Shown piece after piece: positions 30,961 to 41,639 of a stretch of 64,000 nt of DNA. The notes under the pieces were generated by a model. That model saw only the letters and a program-made list of their open reading frames with translations, had not been told where the DNA came from and did no database searches. The first letter of the stretch is position 1; every line of letters starts with the position of its first letter. This DNA comes from Blastobasis lacticolella (lineage: Eukaryota; Arthropoda; Insecta; Lepidoptera; Blastobasidae): NCBI GenBank assembly GCA_905147135.1, contig LR990067.1, positions 2,790,001 to 2,854,000 of the forward strand, read 5' to 3'. The position numbers and the translations under genes are program-made.

Positions 30961-31735
30961 TAGATTGAACACACAGACAATAAGAACGACGCTTCACAAA
31001 AATATTGACATAAACATGACCTAAAAACAGACTTAACTGGTGCGAACTCTGGCATCAGACGGGCAGTCTGTTTGTTTGTCACTACGTAGAAACTGGTGTC
31101 CATTTTTCGACAGGTACATTGACTATCTATCTATTACATTTCATTGCAATCAGGTAATGTTAGGGCACACTAAAGAAGTAACAGAAATATTGGAAACACA
31201 GCTAACACCAACACCAAAAGTCCATAGGGAGAAGTGCCACTTAAACCTTGGCACACTGCGGTCTTTTCAGTCTGGTTTAGTCGCATTTGAAGTGCACTAA
31301 TCAGCCGCTAGTTGACCGACTTGTTGGTCTTGCTTCCCCGGAATAAGGAGCGGCATCACGCTCTGGGATGAATGCATCAACACATTTCGTGCTGGTACCC
31401 TGGCGTCCTGGCTTGAGATACCTCTGTAATATTTGAGGGCCCCCCACTGGGCCATTGGCACTCACCGAACCAAAGGTGAATAGATTACTCGAACAAAGAA
31501 TAGCATCAACACATTAAACATTGGTTTTCCGAGTAAGTTGGTACGGTGAGAAATTGTACATTCGGACGACTAAATGTAAATGATCCCATCTGCTCAGGTT
31601 CCCCTAGTAACAGGGCCACGGAGGTCAGGTGGCAGCGCTCTACTGTAACAACCTTATACGCCAAATCCTGGATCATGGTCAAGGCGGACCCCGGGCTCTC
31701 GTGTACGAGATGACAACCGGGACTTTACTTCTAAG
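30961..31735. other. Noncoding; repeat piece at 31,600-31,735
   Basis: No gene is seen. About 31,600-31,715 is the inverse of 17,370-17,460 (GGAGGTCAGGTGGCAG...GGATCATGGTCAAGG). Confidence 0.45.
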
Positions 31736-31972
31736 ATAATTATTTTTATTTTTTCCAACATAAGTCCCATTTCAGCTGCTGATAATAAATTGATAATACA
31801 GTGCCTCGACCACTATATCGCATTCTAATCAGTGACAAACTGAGATAATAAATTGGCAAATACGAGTGAAATCTGCGCTGAAGGGTTCCGAACTTATAAA
31901 TAAAAAACATTTTTTAAGTTTCAGCTAAATCTGGTCAGCTGCTCAAATAAATCAAGGTTTTGATTGATCTGA
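31736..31972. repeat. 237-bp direct repeat, left copy
   Basis: AATTATTTTTATTTTTTCCA to ATCAAGGTTTTGATTG is repeated at 33,354-33,585 with few differences. The two copies flank ~1.4 kb holding the hexanucleotide repeat and RTE tail. No TG...CA ends were seen. Confidence 0.8.
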
Positions 31973-32154
31973 AAGGGCCAATTGACGGCTTGTTAACAGC
32001 TTGTCAACGGATTGTCAAATCTCCAATTAACGGCTGATTAATGTAATTTTGGGTTTCCGGAAAGCTTTTTCTCATGTTAACTGTATGTTATCGCCGTGTT
32101 ATTTTAATTGGCGAAAATCGACCAATTAACCGATTGTCAAAAGAAATTATATCC

Positions 32155-32710
32155 GATTTTCTTGGTCTAGGTCTTGGTCCTGGCCCTGGTCCAGGTCCTA
32201 GTTTTGGTCCAAGGCAAAGTCCAGGTCTAGGGTCCAGGTTCTGGTCCAGGATCATGACCAAAACTGCAACCTTGATCACAATTTGAGCTTGAACCAGAAC
32301 CAGGACCTAGACCAGTGCCAGCACATAGACCATAAACATTAGCTGGACCAGGACCTGGTTCGGGGCCAGGACATGGACCTGAACCAGGACCAGGACCTGA
32401 ACCACGGACATGTCAGGGTCCAGGACCTGGACCTGAACTAGAAGCTGGTCCGGGGCCAGGGCGTGAACCTAATCCAGGACCTGGTGCGGGGCCAGGACCT
32501 GGTCCGAAGCCAGGACCTGGACCTGAACCACGAAGTGGACCGGGTCCAGTACCTGGACCTGAACCAGTACCTGGTCCGGGGCCAGTACCTAGACCTGAAC
32601 CAGGACCTGGTCCGAAGCCAGGACCTGGACCTGAACCAGGACCTGATCCGGGGCCAGGACCTGGACCTGAACCACGAACCGGCCCGTGTCCATGACTTGA
32701 ACCAGGATTT
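32155..32710. repeat. Hexanucleotide repeat (GGTCCT / AGGACC) with strand switch
   Basis: Units of GGTCCT/GGTCCA lie at 32,163-32,255, then the complementary series GGACCTGGACCTGAACCAGG follows at 32,285-32,705. The two parts can pair. Frames appear open because the 6-bp unit lacks stops; the G-P and D-L rich ORFs are not genes. Confidence 0.9.
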
Positions 32711-32714
32711 AACT

Positions 32715-32930
32715 ATTGGGAGAAACTCACAGAATCGATAGCCGATGGGGCGGATGTTGTTGAGTGGCTTTCTCTGGATGGCCTCCCAAGAGATGGACTG
32801 ACGACCTCTTTAAGGTCCTAGGGAGCCGATGGATGCAAGATAACAGAGTCGACCAGAGTGTAAGTCGTGGGAGGCCTGTATTCAGCAGTGGACCGGGACC
32901 CACCTAACTGCCTAAAGATGATGATGATGG
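32715..32930 (+). mobile_element. RTE-type 3' end fragment
   Basis: Frame pieces resembling GRPPRRWTDDLFKVLGSRWM, followed by a region like SVSRGRPVFSSGP and a tail AAAGATGATGATGATGGG. This is the usual RTE C terminus and TGATGA end, with indels. Confidence 0.75.
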
Positions 32931-33353
32931 GATTACTGATCCACTGGAACCCGTGACCCTATAACATAAATATTGTTATATTTTTTCTTTTCTCGCTTTG
33001 TATATATTTTTTTATAATATTAGATTTTTATTTACACGAAAACTATACAATCGCTATCAGTTTCATCTAAAAGTTGAATATCCCGCCGCTATCAAAAGGC
33101 CGCTAGGGACAGAGACAAATTAATGCGTTAGACCGAAACAAAACATGTGACATGAAGGAGGCTATGATGTGACTGATTTTAGCAGGGGTAGCCAGACGAA
33201 AAAATTAATCTCTTGTTAATGCCAGTTAATGGTCGATTAGCTAACAATAGATTGATTGGCCTTTTAGAAACCCACAGTGATTTAACAGCTTGTTAAATGT
33301 GACAGTCTGTTAGCTAATCAATGATTTGACAAGCGTTTCAGAAACCGGGTGTA
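32931..33353. other. AT-rich stretch with imperfect foldback motifs
   Basis: GTTAACAGCTTGTCAACGG near 31,994 and AACAGCTTGTTAAATG near 33,283 face each other in partly inverted arrangement, with GGGTTTC(C/T) on both sides. Together with the flanking direct repeats this may be a foldback-like insertion (31,973-33,353). No gene. Confidence 0.35.
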
Positions 33354-33585
33354 ATATAATTATTTTTATTTTTTCCAACGTAAGTCCCATTTCAGCTGCT
33401 GATAATAAGTTGATAATATAGTGCCTCGACCACTATATCGCATTCTAATCAGTGACAAACTGAGATAATAAATTGGCAAATACGAGTGAAATCTGCGCTA
33501 AAGGGTTCCGAACTTTTAAATAAAAACAATTTTTCAAGTTTCAGCTAAATCTGGTCAGCTGCTCAAATAAATCAAGGTTTTGTTT
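33354..33585. repeat. 237-bp direct repeat, right copy
   Basis: Partner of 31,736-31,972, same orientation. Parts of it are related to 41,030-41,200. Confidence 0.8.
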
Positions 33586-33799
33586 GCGATTGTAAAACAT
33601 CCTAAAATATTGCTTGAGAAATTTAGTTAACGAACAGCAAAATGTTATTGTTACCTATGTATGATCAGTTTATTTCAGGCTAAAAATATATAGATTTACA
33701 TAAGTAAAAGCCCATATATTGTTAGTAATTCTTAAAACACTATTTAATACAAGGATTTCAATTTCCCTTTTTTATAATCCCAGTAATAGCCCGGGGGTG

Positions 33800-34430
33800 T
33801 TCTGTCAAATTGTGCGGTCGGCGCAGGGGTTATGCTGGCTCGAGACAGTCCTGGCGCTTCGGACAGACTGGACTGGAAGTGGTACGCGGGACAGCGGCCT
33901 TCAGTTTGCACTGCTCCGATGAAGCTGTGCCGCGCTGGTTACGGTTGCGCCTCTTCCTTCCGACCAGTATGAAGCCATCTCCATCAGCTGTCGTCATCCT
34001 CTGGGAAGGCGCCGCAGCTTCCGGCGGTGGCTTCGACTTCGTTCCATGTTGCTTAAATCAGATTTCAACAAAGTGATATCTTTTAGCAACCTGGTGATGT
34101 CTACATGGTCAAACGTGACAGGCGGCAACTTGTTTAGGTCTCGTGACACGCACGTACGTCTGGATCAGTCTCCTTGAAGATTCGGAAGATATCATACAAA
34201 TCCTTCTTGATATCCTCCTCCCCTCGGCGCGTGGTCAGGCGAATTGGCGTCTCAACGGTTTCCCGGAGTACCTCCTTCGCCTGCTTGATGCCGTTGTCGG
34301 CGTAGCTCGTCGAACAGGTTTGCTGAAGGCTCACCTCATCCATTACGTCCAGCTTTTTTTGGACAAAAGCAAGCAATTCTTGAACTACATTGCTGTCACA
34401 GTTTTTGGCGACAGCCGCCATGTCGTCAAG
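33800..34430 (-). mobile_element. Non-LTR ORF1 remnant
   Basis: The minus strand from the ATG at 34,421 encodes VVQELLAFVQKKLDVMDEVS, then IKQAKEVLRE and LYDIFRIFKETDPD, the same helical start as the ORF1 at 19,857. The frame breaks near 34,134. Further down (33,850-34,000) are remnants of the basic region typical of such proteins (GGAAGAAGAGGCGCAACCG codes for KRRNRN-like residues). The GC-rich 5' leader lies at 34,440-34,520. ORF2 is not present. Confidence 0.75.
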
Positions 34431-35600
34431 CGTAAAATAATAATAACATTAATAAATTTACGCCGATGCACGTAAAAGGCGCTGACGACGCTGTAAGCGT
34501 GCGGCCGCGAGAATATCACGATTGCAACTGCCTTGCAATTTGATTGAAGATTACAGATTGATAGGTTGATGTATTTTTTATTAAACAAAATATTCATGGT
34601 ATGACAACCGATTTTCATATAATTCTTTTATTTACGCCTATACGAAGCACGTATTATAGTGCTCGATAAAATACCCAAAGTGATTAGAGCACTCAATGTT
34701 GGCAACCCTGAACTGTATAACATTGTAGAACCAATGCTAATATACAGTGGTAAGTGATATAAAGGAGGCTCCACATCTTGGCTAAAACTCCTCGAGACTG
34801 GACCAACGCTTGAATGTAATTCATAATAATTCATAATTCATTTATTCGTTCGCTTTATGTAGAGGTAGTATTGGCCTATATTCGTGAAGTCTCGTGCATG
34901 TTGGCCATGTCTCGACTGTTTTCCATAGATAAGTCGCCCGGGCGAGCTATGGACATCGGTAAATAACCAACTGTGCTAGGCAAAAGACTGGTGGAAGAAT
35001 AATAATGTATCGATATAATAGGTACCGACACTTTTTGATGCCCACCGCAAATTTTTCTTCAGAAGAATGTAGAGGGTATGCCAAATGATTCTGCGAACAT
35101 GTGGAGTCTCCTTATGCGTGAACACTTTTTACATGGCTAAGAAGCTTGATTTTTTACAGCTTTATTCAATATGGTTACTGGTATCATAATTTGATATTAC
35201 TAGATTCCAATTTTATATTAATCTTTAAACGTTCCGAAGAATAACAGTCTTGAGTGTCTGGCATCTCAAGACAACAAGACCAAGACACACAGACTGACAA
35301 AAACGGATACGTATTTCGTAGATTACTTGATTACAATTTTATACTTCCTTTTACACGTAAAGAAGGTAGTAAATAGGTTTTGACGGGGTCGGTAACGCGT
35401 GGTTGATGCCCATGGTATTGCAAGCGTCCATAAGCTGCAGTGACTGCGTACCATTAGGCAGGCCGTAAGCTTGTTTGCCACCTTTGTGGTACAAAAAAAA
35501 TCGTTTCGAAAAATAACAGTCTTGAGTGTCTGGCAGATAACAAGACACACATACTGACGAAAACGGAATCCGTATACTAGAGCTTCATTTATAACTTTTG
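34431..35600. other. Noncoding; shares blocks with 41,310-41,530
   Basis: No gene is seen. About 34,905-35,015 (TCTCGACTGTT, GTGCTAGGCA, AATAATGTATCGATATAATA) matches 41,330-41,510, the DNA just before and at the start of tandem unit A. Short direct repeats occur around 35,235-35,300 and 35,515-35,570 (AACAGTCTTGAGTGTCTGGC, ACACATACTGACGAAAACGG). Confidence 0.5.
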
Positions 35601-35610
35601 GTAGAAGTTT

Positions 35611-35640
35611 GGAACCCTAAAAATGGATAACGATAAAAAT
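35611..35640 (+). promoter_or_regulatory. Candidate upstream motif ATAACGATA
   Basis: GGAACCCTAAAAATGGATAA then CGATAA, about 225 bp upstream of the ATG at 35,860, in the same sense as the block upstream of the genes at 14,026 and 39,005. The same block starts each tandem unit (41,532, 52,260 and 63,790). Confidence 0.4.
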
Positions 35641-35859
35641 GCTGCTCTGTTAATGTGTAGTTCTTTTCTACTTTGAACATTAAACAAAACCAAAATGAAA
35701 TAAATCACACTTGCATACCGGTCGTAGTGCCTAATAAGACCATTAGATTTTAAAGTGGTAAAGTATCAAGTGGTGTTTGTCTGCTCGGCTGACAGTGATT
35801 TTTAACAAACATTGTTTATCACCTAAATATTGACATCGACGCCGTTCTCTGTCGTCACA

Positions 35860-37110
35860 ATGGGTTCCACTTCGATACAGCATCTGCCAGATGAAATGCT
35901 TCGGGAGTTGTTGAAACACCTTAACGGGAAAGACGTCCAAACCTTCAGCAAAGTTTCGCTCCACTGGCAGAGCGTTGTGGAAGATCTGGGAGAAGAATTC
36001 TGGAGAAGACTGTGCTCTCAAGAATATCCACTCATCTACAAAGAAAGCCATCGGAAGTCGGGTCTATCCTGGAGAGATCTGTATCGCACTTTTTTGCTCT
36101 GGGAAAGAGTGTCAGAAGCGGAAGTGCGAGTCACCCCGTGCCCGTACGACATTACATTTGTAGTCTCGTTTAATTTTCTAAAAAATGGTATAATATCCTT
36201 TTCTTTAAAGACAGATGATAGAGTTTTTACAGATACTGTTGTTTATTTCGACGCAAAATCAGGCCATGAGATAAAAAAGAAATGCTATGGAATCACTTTT
36301 TGGGACTACATTGAAAGCGATGATATTACAGCATTGGAAATATACGAAAGATCTGAAAGAAAGGTTACTGTGCGAATCATTCCCAAAGCGAACGAAGGTA
36401 TGTCAATCGATATAGAACCTTATGGTCGCATTGGTCAAACGCGAACGTGGCTCCTCGTGGGCGATGAATTTTTTTTTAACAAATTTGATATACCGGACAG
36501 CAAGCTAAAGTTTTGTAAGATCAAAATCACTGTCAAAGGTGAAAAAGTGAGCTACGAACGTAGCGCACTGTGTGACAGCGGTATTAACCGGATATTGTCC
36601 GTTGGATATGTCGGTGAGAAAATATATGTTCTGGGAAATTTGACGATCAACGAGAACGAAATATCCGTAGTAACAATTGATAACAAGCAAATGAAGATTA
36701 TTCATTCTTTCAACCCCTGTTCATACCGTTCTCATATGGAAGTGTACGAAATTATGGAATATCTTATGAGATTCGGTTTAAGGTTGTGCGATCCCTTTCA
36801 AAAATGGCTGGCCCGCGACTGTGATATTTTATGGCGGCCAATCTTCTATGGTCCTCATTTTATAGCAGGTAATTTTAAACATGAAATCAATGTCTACCTT
36901 AATTTTAATCATGTTACTCAAAATGAAAATTTGACTATTAATGTAGACAATTCAGAAAAAGGCATGTTACAACTGTTTGAAGTGATAGAAACTCTTCGTG
37001 GACACTTAATAGTAGCAGCCGATATTCATAGATGGTACATAATCGATCTTATTCATAATGATTGTGCTACAGGAATCTTAGCCAAAGATTCTGAAAAATA
37101 CAACCTTTAA
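35860..37110 (+). CDS. F-box protein, intact, 416 aa (inverted copy)
   Basis: The only intact family member on the + strand. The F-box lies at ~1-50 (SIQHLPDEMLRELLKHL, FSKVSLHWQSVVEDL, EEFWRRLC), the linker at ~65-90 (SGLSWRDLYRTFLLWERVSE), then the beta-rich half: TVVYFDAKSGHEIKKK, VRIIPKANEGMSIDIE, LKFCKIKITVKGEKVSYE, INRILSVGYVGEKIYVLG, IETLRGHLIVAA, WYIIDLIHN. The start ATG at 35,860 is the conserved one; the frame is open 10 codons upstream without an ATG. Likely SCF ligase receptor; substrate unknown. Its flanks are an inverted version of those around the copies at 242 and 50,897, which are also its nearest relatives by eye, so an inversion or inverted duplication happened here. Confidence 0.9.
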   Translation: MGSTSIQHLPDEMLRELLKHLNGKDVQTFSKVSLHWQSVVEDLGEEFWRRLCSQEYPLIYKESHRKSGLSWRDLYRTFLLWERVSEAEVRVTPCPYDITFVVSFNFLKNGIISFSLKTDDRVFTDTVVYFDAKSGHEIKKKCYGITFWDYIESDDITALEIYERSERKVTVRIIPKANEGMSIDIEPYGRIGQTRTWLLVGDEFFFNKFDIPDSKLKFCKIKITVKGEKVSYERSALCDSGINRILSVGYVGEKIYVLGNLTINENEISVVTIDNKQMKIIHSFNPCSYRSHMEVYEIMEYLMRFGLRLCDPFQKWLARDCDILWRPIFYGPHFIAGNFKHEINVYLNFNHVTQNENLTINVDNSEKGMLQLFEVIETLRGHLIVAADIHRWYIIDLIHNDCATGILAKDSEKYNL

Positions 37111-37349
37111 ACATTCTTTTCAGAGTGAAAAGTAATTGTACGAGTAAATAAAGGTATCAGGTAGGCTATCGTATCATTGAACACAACAAAACAAATTAGA
37201 AACATCCCACGATTGTGCTACCGTACCATTCCAAACACATAATTGTAAATCCTGAATATAAATTACAGAATATATAATTTGAAGTTTCGACATAGCACGG
37301 AGAATTAGTGGCATGCATAAGTGGCATGCCCAAGCATAAGTGGCATTTA
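37111..37349. other. 3' flank of the + strand F-box gene
   Basis: About 37,120-37,230 is the inverse of ~50,925-51,020 (GAACACAACAAAACAA, GAAACATCCCACGAT). No gene. Confidence 0.55.
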
Positions 37350-37510
37350 ATTCAACAGATGGCCAAGATGGAGTGACGACTTGGTAGATATAGCAGGCAT
37401 TAGCTGGATGCGGAAGGAACAAGACCGGCCTTTTTGGAAATCTCTAGGGAAAGGCCTTTGCCTAGAAGTATGCGTTTTCCAGCAGATAAGATATGATAAT
37501 TATGATGATG
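37350..37510 (+). mobile_element. RTE-type 3' end fragment
   Basis: AGATGGAGTGACGACTTGGT, ATTAGCTGGATGCGGAAG and GATATGATAATTATGATGATG match the 3' end of the element at 7,007-9,076 (ACCTGG...AGCTGGATGCG...GATATGATGATGATG). About 160 bp survive. Confidence 0.8.
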
Positions 37511-37559
37511 AAAGAGATAATTGTTACGTTGTATATAAAATTTATGAAATTGTTTGAAA

Positions 37560-37985
37560 AATATTTGAATTTGTTGAAAAGTCGTTGTTGACGAAATAGT
37601 TTTAGAAAAACGTCGGGGCTGTGTCAAAACAAGGCCAAAGGAAACACTGTGGCTGGGAGCTTATTCCACATTCGAATCGTACGAGCGAGAAACGTTCTTT
37701 CGAATCTTCGCGTTGTGACCAACAGAGGGTCTACGTAGTGAGGATGAGTACCTACCCAGCCCACGGCGGGTGGTGCGATGACGGAATTGTGCTGTGGGCA
37801 CCAGATCGAAAAGTTCCTCGGAACATTCCCCATTTTACAGCCGATAGAACACACACAGGGAGGTAAAGTCCCTTCGGTTTGCCAGTGGTTCCAACTTGCG
37901 TGTTTGTATGGGATCATCGACAATTCGTACGGCGCGTCTCTGTACGGAGTCCAGAGGATTAAGCACCGATAAGGATCGTAGTGAC
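37560..37985 (-). mobile_element. CR1-like RT C-terminal fragment
   Basis: The minus strand begins near 37,980 with LDSVQRRAVRIVDDPIQT, then LEPLANRRDFTSLCVFYRL, then in frame SVIAPPAVGWVGTHPHYVDP being a shadow of HRTTRRGLGTHPHYVD, and ends RFERTFLARTIRMWNKLPAT-VFPLALF. This is the C-terminal domain of a CR1-like ORF2. The 3' part (37,570-37,640) is shared with the window start and 50,410-50,500. Confidence 0.75.
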
Positions 37986-38524
37986 ATTGACATTACCAAT
38001 TACCTACCACTGTGTAATTTTGTATTTTATTCTATTCTCATGTCATTATTATTATTGTTCTTGTTATTATTAATTATTGAATTTACTTTCAACACTGAAA
38101 GTATCTATTGCACGCCTGTTCCTAATACATATTTTAAATATATTAATGATAAAATTGACGATGTCGTTTACAGATTTATATAAGTAATATAATATTGATA
38201 TTAATAAGGTTGTAAAATGAGATAATTAATAAATTTAAATCTAAATAAGTCTAAACGTCGATTGTCCTAAAATTATTTTCCTAATGTTCTACATATATCC
38301 TAAAGTTTGAATGTCCTAATACCAATCAATAAGCGCCGAGATACACTGATGCAGTGCGCCGCGCGGCGTACTACACGATGTGGCAAAACTTGTTGCTCGA
38401 CGAGCAATTGTATGCAAGTTCATTGATAGGTCGTTACAATAATTACATTCTTCTGAGTTCCCTTTTATTACCTATCATTGGACATTTCGTTAAATGTCGC
38501 ACAAATCCAAGCCCGAGACTCTCA
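37986..38524. other. AT-rich spacer
   Basis: No gene or clear element. It is AT-rich with TTATTATT runs at ~38,040-38,075. Confidence 0.45.
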
Positions 38525-39000
38525 ATATGAATGTTTTCTATATTTTTTTATTTTGACCCCATCGCTTTTTTGGTCGCCGACGTTGCCTCTTTCCGGCAGG
38601 TTCAGGCACCAATTTCCTACGTATCCCTGAGGCTTACGCAACATGTGCCCATACCAGCGCAGGCGAGCCTCCTCGATCTTGTCCGCGATATCCCTCACGC
38701 CAAGACTACCTCGGATGTATTCATTACGTACTCGATCGAGCTGTGTAACTCCGCACATCTAGCGCAGCATTTTTATTTCGTTGGCGTGAAGTTCGCGAAC
38801 GGGTTTCGTCAGCGCTGGCCATGTCTCGCAGCCACATTACAGGTCTAATTAGACTCCTGTATATAAGCCCTTTGAGCTTGACAGGGGTTTAAGGATCACA
38901 GGTGACTGCCGTGAGTTCCCGCCATTTGGCCCAAGCTGCAGAGATTCGGGACTTGACATCGGGGCCGATATCGCCAGTCTCGTGCATCGCGGATCCGTGC
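38525..39000 (-). mobile_element. RTE-type RT fragment
   Basis: The minus strand encodes CGVTQLDRVRNEYIRGSLGV, RDIADKIEEARLRWYGHMLR and PQGYVGNWCLNLPE, matching 49,061-49,440 in the tandem unit. Its upstream part (38,870-39,000) is frame-broken. It directly abuts an F-box fragment at ~39,003. Confidence 0.85.
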
Positions 39001-39002
39001 GT

Positions 39003-39172
39003 GGGTATTCTTAAGAACACAGTCTTCTCCAGAATTCTTCTTCGAGATCGTCCACAACGCTCTGCCAGTGGAGCGAAACTTTGCTGAAGTTTTGGACGTC
39101 TTTCCCGTTAAGGTGTTTCAACAACTCCCGAAGCATTTCATCTGGCAGGTGCTGTATCGTAGCGGACCTCAT
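39003..39172 (-). pseudogene. F-box domain only, truncated F-box gene
   Basis: From the ATG at 39,172 the minus strand encodes MRSATIQHLPDEMLRELLKH, NFSKVSLHWQSVVDDLEEEF and WRRLCSQEYP, a clean F-box, after which homology ends and an RTE fragment follows. The frame would run on only briefly into the RTE piece. The conserved start Gly is changed (MRS for MGS). It keeps its own upstream motif at 39,401-39,430. It could make a ~56-residue F-box-only peptide, but a dead fragment is more likely. Confidence 0.85.
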
Positions 39173-39400
39173 GATGATGACACAGAATATAGCATCGGTG
39201 TCAATATTTGATGATATATTCGCAAAGTCCATTATTAACTGATCACACAAAGGAAACTTGATGTTTTAAGACACAACACGCTATTTTTATCAGAACTAAA
39301 AATAAGTAAGTTTTACTTTATTTCCTTGGCTTTCTATAACCTTTTATACACTTACAATCAATAGATAACAACAAAACACATTATCAAAACGAGTCAAACC

Positions 39401-39430
39401 TTTATCGTTATAAATTTTTAGAGATCCTAA
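39401..39430 (-). promoter_or_regulatory. Candidate upstream motif TATCGTTAT
   Basis: TTTATCGTTATAAATTTTTA, 231 bp upstream of the F-box start at 39,172, is nearly the same as 15,503-15,521. Confidence 0.38.
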
Positions 39431-39664
39431 CTAAAGGCATAAACGGAACTCTAGTAGTACCTATTTCATTGTTCGCAGTCTATTTGGCTGTCGGACACTC
39501 AACATCGTTTTTCTCCGAAACGTGTAAAGATAACAAACTTATATTAATTAGTTTATGTCATATCATAAGCTTCTTTTATTCCAGTAACCTATAATCATTA
39601 CAGCCGAGAAGCTAGTTAAAACCACGCTTTTTAGCAGTAAAAAGGAAAAAATACGAAAATAATT

Positions 39665-39868
39665 CATAGATAATAAATAATAATAATAATAAATAAATAA
39701 ACATGGACACACAGCGCCAACTAGCCCAAAGTAAGCAAAGCTTGTGTTTTGTGTGTTAGATAACAGATAAATTTAAAAAATTAAAATTTATCAGTTCAAC
39801 TTCTGCTTGGTCGGGAATCTAATGGCGACCGGCGTGTTCCACAACTGAACCACTTAGGTCGCAATGAG
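39665..39868 (-). mobile_element. tRNA-derived SINE copy
   Basis: AT-rich simple repeat at 39,665-39,700, then CACACAGCGCCAACTAGCCC and AGCAAAGCTTGTGTTTTGTG, then the tRNA-like head at 39,800-39,868 with a decayed B box (GGGAATCTAATGG). Same family as 52,404-52,641. Confidence 0.75.
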
Positions 39869-39944
39869 TACATAACAAGCACATTTTTTTATTTGCGGTT
39901 GGTAAATTGTATTGTTCGCACTTTGAGCTGAACATGTTCATTGT

Positions 39945-40095
39945 AAGTTCGGAACCCTCATGACACGGGTTTCACTCGTATTTACCTGTTCATTACTCGT
40001 ATCTTTGTTTATCACTGATTAGAGAGTGATATTGCGGTAGAGACACGCTATTGGCTATTTCTATCAGCATGGCTCCACACGTTGGGGAAGAACCG
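39945..40095. repeat. GTTCGGAACCCTCATG repeat, pair of 30,415-30,560
   Basis: Colinear with 30,415-30,560, including the SINE remnant before it. Confidence 0.75.
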
Positions 40096-40133
40096 CAAAT
40101 GAAAATAGCTGTTTAATTACGTTGATTTGCTTT

Positions 40134-40440
40134 GTTTTATCATCACAGCCCATAACAGTACACTGCAGGATTAAGGGCCTCTCCCACGAAAGGGTAGGTT
40201 ATTTAGATAATCTCCACGTTTGGCAGGCTGGTTGGAGATCGCAGTATTATAAATATGGAAAACGCTGTTGCCCATTTTCCAGCCTACGGACACTCAAGAT
40301 ATTTTGCCTCAAAAACATTAGTCGCCTTGTACGACACCCAAGAGTGTAAGACGTTGGTGCTATTCTACTCTGCCGCACACACGCGGCGGCTTTGTTCAGT
40401 GAGCGCCAGTGGCCCAATCTGTGCGTCCAATTTGTTATAA
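40134..40440. repeat. Interspersed repeat, also at 16,862-17,140
   Basis: CATCACAGCCCATAACAGTA, GGGCCTCTCCCACGAAAGGG, GTCGCCTTGTACGACACCCA; colinear with the copy at 16,862. Confidence 0.65.
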
Positions 40441-40544
40441 AAAATTAATCGCCCTCGCTGTTACCAGCCGAGTTGTCAGTTAGTATTGCTCGCGGATGAA
40501 AAAAGAACTAAACTGGACAGACAGATATATAAGGAAACTCAACA

Positions 40545-40800
40545 ATACTTACATGACGAGTACACGAACACAATGTTGGCAAGCATCCGCACATAGATGG
40601 CGCTGACCGTTCTACATCGCGCTAGAGAAATGTGCCACCGCAGTTCCGCAGCATAAATACAACTTCTGACGATCAACTGTCGGGCCCCTGGTCCCTTGGT
40701 CACAACACCCGGCCAGGTGAGTACTTACCCTTTTCCACCTTCTCCATCTTCGCTTGCCAACATTGGCGGCTAAATTGGCCCTTCACCGCTAACAGATAAC
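40545..40800 (+). mobile_element. LTR-like fragment, related to 47,137-47,440
   Basis: TTGGCAAGCATCCGCACATA, GATGGCGCTGACC, ACGATCAACTGTCGG and CACAACACCCGGCCAGGTGA match 47,200-47,400. A TATA-like element and an LTR leader region of a gypsy-type element are possible. No gag or pol follows. Confidence 0.55.
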
Positions 40801-41490
40801 AAGAATATTGTTTTTTTTTGTGTAATTGCGGTACGTTGGTACGGTGACAACTTACACATGCAGGCGACTTAATGTGTACGATCCATTCTGTTCCGATTCC
40901 CCTTTAAACATGGTCACGAAGGTCAGATGGCAGTCGTTCTACTGTAATTACCTGATCTGCCAAATACTAGATCATGGTAAGGTGGGCTCTCGTGTACGAG
41001 ATGACATCAGCACGTTATTGCTAAGATGATTATTTTTAATTATTTTTTCCGCGTAAGTGCGGTACTTAAATGGAAGTATCCGCTTGGCTGATTAAAATAG
41101 ATAAAAGAGTGCCTCGAGCACATTATCGCATTCTAATCAGTGATATACTGAGATAATAACTTGGCAAAGACTAGTAAAATCTGCGCTAGAGGGTTCCGAA
41201 CTCTCAAATATAAACAATTTCTTCTAAATCTGGTCAGCTACAGCAGGAAGTCATTCATGCAAGTAAGGAGGCTCCACACCTTAGCCATAATTACACAAGC
41301 ATGTAGAAGGAGCATTGGCCTAAGTCTCGACTGTTATCCATTGACAAGACGCCCATCACTAGCTATGCACCCAGAAAATCTAGTAAGATATCGAATAATA
41401 ATTCAAATATATTGTTCAAAAGTCCAAATCATCCGAAGTGTAAAATTATAAATATCAAACAGTGCTAGGCAGTGTCTGGCGGGAAAATAA
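40801..41490. other. Noncoding; older copies of repeat blocks
   Basis: Contains pieces of the 17,370/31,610 repeat (40,915-41,000), of the 31,736 repeat (41,030-41,200), and DNA shared with 34,905-35,015 (41,330-41,490). This is the ancestral left flank of the tandem array. Confidence 0.5.
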
Positions 41491-41639
41491 TAATGTATCG
41501 ATATAATAGAGACTTTTTTATGCTACATGCTTACAAGTTTGGAACCCTAAAAATGGATAACGATAAAAGGTGCAGCACTGGTTAATAACGTGTAGTTGTT
41601 TTCTACCTTTAATCAATTATTAATAAAACCAAGAGTATA

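Noticed and set aside
32074..32741. Gly-Pro-rich and Asn-Gln-Asp-Leu-rich ORFs
   Set aside because: Products of the GGACCT hexanucleotide repeat; no domain.
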